A stretch of DNA of 64,000 bases from Climacium dendroides. Its lineage: Eukaryota > Streptophyta > Bryopsida > Hypnales > Climaciaceae. The DNA is taken from positions 31,868,001 to 31,932,000 of the forward strand of contig OX467082.1 in NCBI GenBank assembly GCA_950106755.1. Direction: 5' to 3'. Every line of letters starts with the position of its first letter. Position 1 is the first letter of the stretch. Of this stretch, positions 57,190-64,000 are shown piece by piece. The notes under the pieces are model-generated. The model searched no databases. It was not told the origin of the DNA and saw only the letters and a list, made by a program, of their open reading frames with translations. The translations under genes were made by a program, and so were the position numbers.

Positions 57190-57833
57190 AGCTCCGCAAG
57201 TGAGTCGGGGTGCCACCGTTGGGGTTGCGTGATGACGTCGTCGACTTCATGGGAACCACTGGAACTCAAAGGCGATCCCGAGGATTCTGCATCGTCGACT
57301 GGAGTTGTGACGATCTCATTCTCTAGAAGGATGTTGTCCGTCTCAACCTTCGGCGCGTGTTGCCCGTTTCAACATCGCTGCGCGCATTGCAAAGCCTCAC
57401 GACTTCAGATGAATCTACAAAGTGCACGTACGACTTGTTTAACATAGCTCTTAACCTTGTATTTCAGGGGTGGTTTTAAATAAAGTTCTTACTCGTAGCT
57501 CTTCACAAATTCGTGAATGAACATGTCAAGATAATTGGTGTTTTGAAACACTAGATACTGGCTTCAATAAAACTTGACCTAAACCCTAACAAGGACTCCT
57601 ACGTTCTAACCGCTGTTTTGGCCCTTACAAGGTACGTAGACAACCGCGGTGAAATTGGTTTCGTGGGTACATATCATGCCCTACGAATGTTTGAGGGAAG
57701 TGAGTGCCATCAATCCTTACCTTGTCCCGTGGTTAGTCCGACGACTTTGACACCGATTCAAACCGTAACCTGCTGCGACGCCCAGAAACAAGAACAAGAA
57801 TCCTTGGAACCAGCTGAGCGCAGAAGGAGACAT
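57190..57833 (-). pseudogene. paralog copy B: 5' exons of an unrecognised membrane-anchored gene
   Basis: Exon 1 (57833-57721) encodes MSPSALSWFQ then GFLFLFLGVAAGYG, a hydrophobic anchor followed by basic residues (NRCQSRRTNHGTR), and ends at a consensus donor CAAG|GTAAGG. The next block joins in phase at about 57455 (weak acceptor) and reads LRAMLNKSYVHFVDSSEVV then RLCNARSDVE. There a 16-bp motif is repeated 26 bp apart (57332-57347 and 57358-57373). Leaving out one unit on paper would keep the frame open into LLENEIVTTPVDDAESSGS and beyond to about 57190; as it stands the frame closes at TAG. So this is either a frameshifted relic or a gene with an unrecognised intron here. Copy A at 45.7 kb is the paralog. 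No family recognised; a short N-terminal anchor plus basic face is typical of ER- or outer-membrane-anchored proteins. Confidence 0.5.
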
Positions 57834-58869
57834 CCTCGAGCTCTTCGCAACGCTCTTCTGCACTGTCTAGTCTAGTCCGATCCAGGAATACCTGAGCTTC
57901 ACTGGACTCCTGGCGCTTTCCAATTAACTCCTCCACTTCACTCACACTGTCCCCGACCTCTCTTCGGTCTATAGACCACATCCAACAAAGGAGAAATCGC
58001 CTACACGTTCCAAGATCGATCTCTAGCTGCACGAGGTTCCGTCTCTCTGAAACAGTGTAATCTCTCTGAATTGAAACAGTGCAGACAAAACACACAGTAC
58101 AACTGGCTAGCTTCACTCAAGCCCTACTGTCACGAACAAACAGTGGAGCAGAAACACAACGAGGAAGATGTTATGAACCAATTGAACCTTGAGCTGAAAT
58201 GTGTCGAGGACGACGAGGTGCACGAGCACGTGCAAAGCTTAGGGTGGGTTTATACTGTGCCTAAGGCCGGATGGAAGGCCAGCCGGATTTGCCTTCAATC
58301 CGGCCTTCAATCCGTCCCTAGGTAATGTAAACCCCTTGGGCCGGATTTTAGGGCTAAATTTCCAACTCATGTGCTCTTGGATTTTCTCAATGCTCAATTA
58401 AAAAAATATAAAAACATGCATGTTTATCTTTCTCTTCTTTTCTTTTTTAATAAAAACAAAGATTTCTTTTTCTTTCTTTTTTTTCTTTTTTCTTTTTGTT
58501 CCTATATATTTTATTTCTAAAATAAAAAAGAAGTTTATTTATTTATTTACTTAAAAATAAAAAATAAATTTAATGTTTTGGTTTTCCTCTTATATAGAAC
58601 ACGCATTTGTAATCAACATGTTTAATGCTAAAACATAGGTACTTAATTGTAGTCACTTAGATGATGATTTTCCTTTAAAATTTTAAAAATAAATACATAA
58701 GGGAGTTTGCTCTAAAAACACGCATGCTCTAAGAGTAAATATGATGGAGAGGTACATTTTGCTTTATTGAATGTACTAGCACATTTTAGGACATGGTCAT
58801 TTTTAGTGCTTGTTGCCTTTCAACTTTAAAAAATTCATAAACTAATTACACAAAGATTTAAAAAATATG

Positions 58870-59146
58870 AAACAAATCAAGTCACCAAAAAAATATGAGG
58901 ATAAAGGGCCTAATATGCATAATCCCAACCAATTTATGGCTTTTCAAAATATACTCTACAATTTTTTAAATGAATCTTTAATGTGATTTTTTCTCCAAGA
59001 TCTAGTGTATTTGAGGCTCATCCTCAACACTATGAAAGTCAAGATTGTGATGGACACTCTTGTACAAAATCTTGAATAAAAAAATCATAATCAATGATTT
59101 TGAAAATTGTATTTTTGATGCTAAAACTAGACTTAAAAAAGACTTT

Positions 59147-59150
<4 letters not shown>
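58870..59150 (+). repeat. ~270-bp dispersed repeat, copy 1 (copy 2 at 61490-61780)
   Basis: Shared in order with 61490-61780: CACCAAAAAAATATGAGGAT-like start, CTACTCTACAATTTTTT, TAATGTGATTTTTT, CCAAGATCTAGTGTATT, GAAAGTCAAGATTG and GTACAAAATCTTGAATA. Copy 1 lies inside the Harbinger-like element; copy 2 has no such ends nearby. Confidence 0.88.

Positions 59151-59158
<8 letters not shown>

Positions 59159-59201
<43 letters not shown>
59159..59201. repeat. (TA)n microsatellite
   Basis: About 20 TA dinucleotides preceded by a poly-A run. Confidence 0.97.
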
Positions 59202-59208
<7 letters not shown>

Positions 59209-60360
59209 AAGAATAGCAACTTGGTTAAACTATCAAATAAACAAGTACTAAATTCCAAATAAATTATGTTGAGTTAGTTAAGAATAATTTTATAGAACAT
59301 CTTATCAAACAAACAAGATTGTATATATCACATTATAATAAGTTTATATATTATATTATTATGAATTTATATATTATATTACAACAAGTTTATAAAATGT
59401 ATTATAAACTGTGTACACTTCCATTCCAAAGCTCCCAGCCCACTACTCCCAATGTCAAACTGAAATATTGGCAACAAATCAAGCTCTAAAAATTTAGCAA
59501 TGCATATTAGTGGAAGTTTCTTGAGCTCACAATTAACAAGCACATACCAAAATAGAAAACAAAAGACTTCACATTTGTAGATGGTGGAGATTTGTACAAT
59601 CCAACGGAGGAGCCCAATTTGGACCCAATCCGGCCCTAGATGGGAGTTCAGGCCACCAAAAACCTTGGCCCGATTGCATCCCTTGAGCCGGATGGTTTGG
59701 CGCCAAAACCATGCCACCTAAGGTGACATGTAGGATGAGTTGTAGTTCCATCCGGCCCCAAATATAAATGCCTTGGGCCAGATTTGGAGAAATTGAGCAC
59801 TCTTATTGGTTCAAACTTGAAGAGTTCCGGCCGCCCCTCAATCTGACCCCAAGTGTAAACCGGCCCTTAATACCGTAGTTCCAAAACGAAACCGAGGGAT
59901 ACTTGCAAGTATCCCTCTTCAGAGGGTTCGTGCAAGTATCCCTTATTGGATGTGAGTACTTAGGGTGAGTTCTGTAGCAAAATCGGACAATTTCATAGCT
60001 TTTAGAAGCTTGCTCGTTTTTTGTTTTTTTTTCTTAACCACTAGATGGACAGAAGAGTGAAAACTTAATTGGTCAAAATCCTTCATTTTCTAATGTAATT
60101 AGACAATTTTTCGGAATCTTTTTTTCATTTGTCAATTTTCCTAAATTTGGAAAATGGGTCTGGTTTTGTGTTTTTGTGTTTTTTTTTCACTTCCAAGTAT
60201 CCTTGGTAGGAGTTGAACCAAACCAAGCCCCTACCATCCTAGGGCCAAGGATATAGCCTTTAAAAAATACAAGGATCCAAAAGAAGGTCCAAACATTTTC
60301 TACAGGCTAGTTAGAGTACGGTTAGTATTGCAAATCAGAAAATCTAAATACCAAGACTAC

Positions 60361-60700
60361 TATCATTCTCAAGTGCACCAGAAGAGCAAGATGCATTACT
60401 TGCACTAAGTCCACTTGCAACATTCAAATAAGAAGGGTTAGCATACAAGAAACGATACTTTGTGTCATTCTTCCAAAGAAGGATAGCATCACAAACAATG
60501 TCATCTACCTCTTCATTTGAGCCTTCTAGTGCAATTCACAACATTGCATCTACATTCTTATTGCCCAACCTATTTCTAACTTGTGTTTTAATTAAATTAT
60601 GCACACTGAAAGCATGCTTACATGTCGTTGTTGAAATACATTGAACATGAGCTAACTCTGCAAGAATAAGGAGGTTAGGATATTGGGTTTGCAAAACATG
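60361..60700 (-). pseudogene. hAT-superfamily transposase C-terminal relic
   Basis: The minus strand reads QYPNLLILAELAHVQCISTT, then TCKHAFSVHNLIKTQVRNRL, then IALEGSNEEVDDIVCDAILL, then WKNDTKYRFLYANPSYLN. This is the C-terminal dimerisation region typical of hAT-like (zinc-finger MYM/DUF4371 type) transposases common in plant genomes. A TGA interrupts the frame where the family normally has an arginine (after NVDAML), and the rest of the protein is missing, so it is dead. Confidence 0.8.
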
Positions 60701-60889
60701 ATTCTAAAATTTAGGAAGGTGTCCTTTAACAAGTTAACTAAACGATCTTACAATTGATTTGCTAATAAATAAATATAGATAAAGATTTAAGCCTTAGTTT
60801 GGGTTTGAGTACATTTAAGTATTTTTAGGCCTAATAACGTTGAATTCATTTAGGAATTAAAGACAATTTTAGAATTAGAAATTAATTAG

Positions 60890-61080
60890 ATGCTTTTTTG
60901 GACTTTTTAGATAAAGTTACATTAATCTTGAAAGTAGTGGGGGCAAATATGGTCATGAACTATTACATCCAAATCCTTCACTTTGTATATTCCCATTTTG
61001 TGACTATATAAATGCATTTTTTATTTTTCATTTAAAAAAAAATCATAAGACTTTCTACAATTCATAAAAAATTTAGATTT
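60890..61080 (+). repeat. dispersed repeat copy (partner at 53095)
   Basis: See 53095-53290: TAGATGCTTTTTTGGACTTT, ATCTTGAAAGTAG, GGTCATGAAC and AAATCCTTCACTTTG recur in the same order. Confidence 0.6.
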
Positions 61081-61489
61081 TCTTGTGAAGGATTGAAATT
61101 ATCAAATCTTTTTTTAGTAATAAGATTTGAAGTTCTTTCATTGAAATAAAATTTTAATATTTTGAATTTTTTTTAATAGTTCAAATACTACCATTGTTGG
61201 AATGAATAATTTCCAATTCTATGCTTAATTCCTAAATGCCCAAGGCCTTTTTTGAGCTTCTAGGAATTTGCTTTAAATTGAACAAAAAAACCCATTTTAA
61301 TCAGTTGTGTCAATTTTTTATTTATTTCTAACTGTACAAATTCAAACTAGACATGTTAGAAATCATGTAGGAAAAAAACACACAATAATATCACTTATGG
61401 ATTGAAAGATTATAATGTTTGATTATAAGGGTGTTAAAACTACAAAAGTGATATATAGTCTTTCAATCCTCTTTTTACACATCAAATCT

Positions 61490-61780
61490 AAAAAATTGGT
61501 TACCAAAAAAATATGAGAATAAAGGACTTATCATGCATAACTCCAAGAAATTTATAGATTCTCAAAATCTACTCTACAATTTTTTTTAAATGTATTTCTA
61601 ATGTGATTTTTTGTCCAAGATCTAGTGTATTAGAGGCTTATTTCAACTAAGAGTCCTCAACATTGCGGAAAGTCAAGATTGCAATGGATACCTTTGTACA
61701 AAATCTTGAATAGGAAAATCACAATCAATCATTTCCAAAATCAGATTTTTGATGCTAAAATAAGACTTCAAAAGAAAATT
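61490..61780 (+). repeat. ~270-bp dispersed repeat, copy 2
   Basis: Partner of 58870-59150, same orientation, 2.6 kb away. An extra ATTTCAACTAAGAG is inserted relative to copy 1. Confidence 0.88.
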
Positions 61781-64000
61781 TCCAAAATATAATTGACTAA
61801 AAATAGAAACTTTATTAGGTTCTATTTAGCTTCAAAGTATTTTCAACATCCAAATTTGGTGCCATGGGCATTTAGGAGTTAAGTTGGTAACAATTTAACC
61901 TTCTCCATCATACCATATTTTCTTCTATTGTCTATTGTATAAAACTTTCAAGTGTACTTTGTTAAGTTTTTTTCATGTATTCTCATTTCATTTTTTCTAT
62001 ATAAAATTTTCCTACACAAGTTGCACAATATACATTTTAAACCCCTAAAGGACTAGGAAATAGTTTTGATTTCTAAAATTGTAAAGATTTGTTATAAATG
62101 GTAATTTGCAACAATAATGTGATGATGAATCTCAAGCAATAGTTGTAAAATATGATTTATAGAATTATAGATCATATCCATGCAATTAAATCAACTAAAA
62201 CACAAATCAATATTTTTTAACAAATTTGAAGCCAAAAATTAAAAATATCCTTATAGAATCAATTGTAGATTGAATATTTGTGTTTTTCACAAGAATTTGT
62301 TTCTTTTAAATTCAAAAGATTGAATTCTGATTTTAGGAATTTTTTATTTTTTATTTTATTTTATTATTCATCATGTAAGAAGGTCATATTTTGACTTGAA
62401 AAGGTTACTTTTTGAGGCTAGACCTACATTGACCTATTGAATTATAGAAGCAAAGTCTTCAAAATCTATACCATAAAAATGTTATTTAAGAATTACCACG
62501 AGAATGGCTTTAGAACAATCAAGGTCTCGATCAATGTATAGAAAAAACAACTCATTTTTGTATGCCAGGGATGTATTTGCATTCATCCTTTGTTCAAAAT
62601 TTGAACCCGTGGTCTTTGAGGGGATAATAAAGGTTTTTGAGAGGACTAAATTTTGCCATTTAAAAAGATTTAGCTCTACCATTTTGAATTTAAGCATTGT
62701 CATTTTGAAATTGATAAGGAAGTTGGTGAATTTGATTAACTTTTGATTTTTGTGAAGATGTACTTTGCAAATCAACTCAAAGATCCAATGGTTGATTGTA
62801 CCAAAACTTAAATAAAAGCAAAGTTTTTTGAGTTATATAATTAGAACTTCCTAAATTTTATTTATTTTGAATAGTTTTTGGAGAAAATGCTCTCAAGAAC
62901 TTCAAGATTAAATTGCTAGCCCTTTTTAGCTTAGAGAGAGAATAGCAAGGACTTTATCAAAACGAATCAATTTTGTTCCCCAAAATTTGAACTACAAAAT
63001 CTATAGAAGAACTTGATGCTTATTGCAAAATGTTCAAAATATGTGAAAATATTGAATTTAGGTCACCTTTTTAGAAAATCAAGCACCTCAAATACTTATC
63101 ATTTGTATATATTTTATTCAAATGCATTGTTCCTATACTTCACCGAATGTTAGTTGCAATTATTTTGTATGATTAAGAAAAAAATATCTCCTAGTAATAA
63201 TTTAGGTAATATTCCCCTAAAGTATATTTAAGATAAATAAACTGAATTGCTACTTGCTTTTAATACCAGCCCCTACAATTTTTTTGTCTAATATATGCAA
63301 CCTTTATTCATGAGAGCGTAAGGATGGTACTGAATACATCCAATTTCAACACTTTGAAATGCATATTCTATTCATACAATGTCCCTCAAATGCATGCTAA
63401 TTGAGTTTGGAATCCCAATTGGAATTCCATTGCAATTCAATAATAATGTACTAGACACTTTTATAAAATGAACTATATTCAAATGTTACTTGGAAAATTT
63501 TAGGTGTAGTTTTGATGTACTATGATTGTGTAACAATTACATAGTAAGTTGTGCCTAATTGTGACTTACTTGTAAAATTATCCCATCTAGATTCTTGTCT
63601 AAATGTTATTTTTAGGCTTACAAATTAGCTTCTTATTGTTGTCCCTAGAAGGGGGATTATTCTTGTCTTTTGAAATTCTACATGGGTTCTTTGGATTTCC
63701 TACACCATTGCAATAGGAAATTAAAAGCATCCCTTCACATGGTGGAATAATGAAGGAACTTTAATTTTTGTTTAAACTATATGGAAGGGTTTGTAGAAGT
63801 TATAAAACCATGACCATTCAACCCAATTCCACCCCTTTCAACTTTAATTTAACTCATGCATTTTAAACCACAATAAAATACAAAGAGCAAGGATCTCAAC
63901 AACATAGGTCCAAATTAGGTGGGAGGTACTATTGATATGCATATTTCACCTTCTTAGAATGATGAAATTATTGAATCCAATATATCTTACCTCATTTCTG
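61781..64000. other. AT-rich gene-free stretch
   Basis: No gene recognised. About 63340-63620 carries repeat blocks shared with the GGCT-like intron. The plus/minus frames at 62482-62775 have no family features. Confidence 0.55.

Larger units (their letters stand above)
58242..59866. mobile_element. PIF/Harbinger-like non-autonomous element, ~1.6 kb, TTA target duplication
   Basis: The left end GGGTGGGTTTATACTG and the right end (minus strand) GGGCCGGTTTACACTTGGGG are inverted repeats. Both flanks carry TTA (58239-58241 and 59867-59869), the duplication typical of PIF/Harbinger. GCCGGAT and CCGGCC motifs cluster near both ends. The interior is AT-rich with a TA microsatellite and no transposase. 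Element limits are inferred from ends and duplication; the terminal ~250 bp is repeated at 53.8 kb. Confidence 0.65.

Noticed and set aside
56881..57216. Collagen-like glycine-proline protein on the minus strand
   Set aside because: The Gly-Pro run comes from the GGTCCCGGG minisatellite; the frame has no ATG start and no other domain.
57733..58116. Minus-strand 127-aa frame upstream of copy B
   Set aside because: Not kept open in copy A, while the overlapping MSPS frame keeps its start and splice donor; treated as 5' UTR.
1..64000. CRISPR arrays, bacterial operons, riboswitches
   Set aside because: Introns, nuclear tRNA style and plant gene families show eukaryotic nuclear DNA; no regularly spaced identical repeats with unique spacers were seen.

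Overview
This window looks like nuclear DNA of a land plant, most likely a seed-free one such as a moss; that last point is inference. The support is spliced genes with GT-AG introns, plant-only families (COR413 inner-membrane protein, plant 2-on-2 haemoglobin, plant CENP-C, HOL-type methyltransferase), nuclear tRNA genes with Pol III T-run terminators, and a Ty1/copia relic. Short gene islands of higher GC sit in long AT-rich stretches full of decayed transposons and diverged duplications.

Layout. 0-2.2 kb: 3' part of a dead copia element ending in a 192-bp LTR. 5.5-7.6 kb (-): four-exon universal stress protein gene, with two perfect ABRE-type ACGT elements 0.8-0.9 kb upstream. 9.1-10.3 kb (-): tRNA-Ala(AGC), tRNA-Thr(AGT) and tRNA-Cys(GCA); Ala and Thr are 25 nt apart and share one terminator. 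9.8-11.8 kb: two sets of diverged tandem duplications. 12-14 kb: inverted-repeat elements. 15.9-16.6 kb (-): intronless HOL/TMT thiol (halide) methyltransferase. 20.4-21.4 kb: complete non-autonomous CACTA transposon with TAG target-site duplication. 25.9-26.4 kb (-): COR413IM-like gene, divergent from 27.8-30.1 kb (+) GLB3 truncated haemoglobin; three ~225-bp tandem repeats lie between them. 35.3-42.1 kb (+): centromere protein CENP-C, for which I could thread 15 phase-consistent exons, one carrying a coding 21-bp minisatellite. 50.5-52.2 kb (-): two-exon gamma-glutamylcyclotransferase-like (AIG2-like) gene. 45.7-46.2 and 57.2-57.8 kb (-): two diverged copies of the 5' end of an unrecognised membrane-anchored gene, with a possible third fragment near 53.6 kb. 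58.2-59.9 kb: PIF/Harbinger-like element with TTA duplication. 60.4-60.7 kb (-): hAT transposase relic.

The genes do not form an operon-like system. Several (stress protein with ABREs, COR413, haemoglobin) belong to families tied to stress, but no shared regulation is shown. The least explained material is the unknown duplicated gene family at 45.7/57.2 kb, the tandem repeats between COR413 and GLB3, the three ~400-bp units at 10.6-11.8 kb and several long hairpins. Coding starts were checked for real ATG codons; several open frames begin only at TTG or GTG. All family names rest on my reading of the translated sequence; no database search was run.
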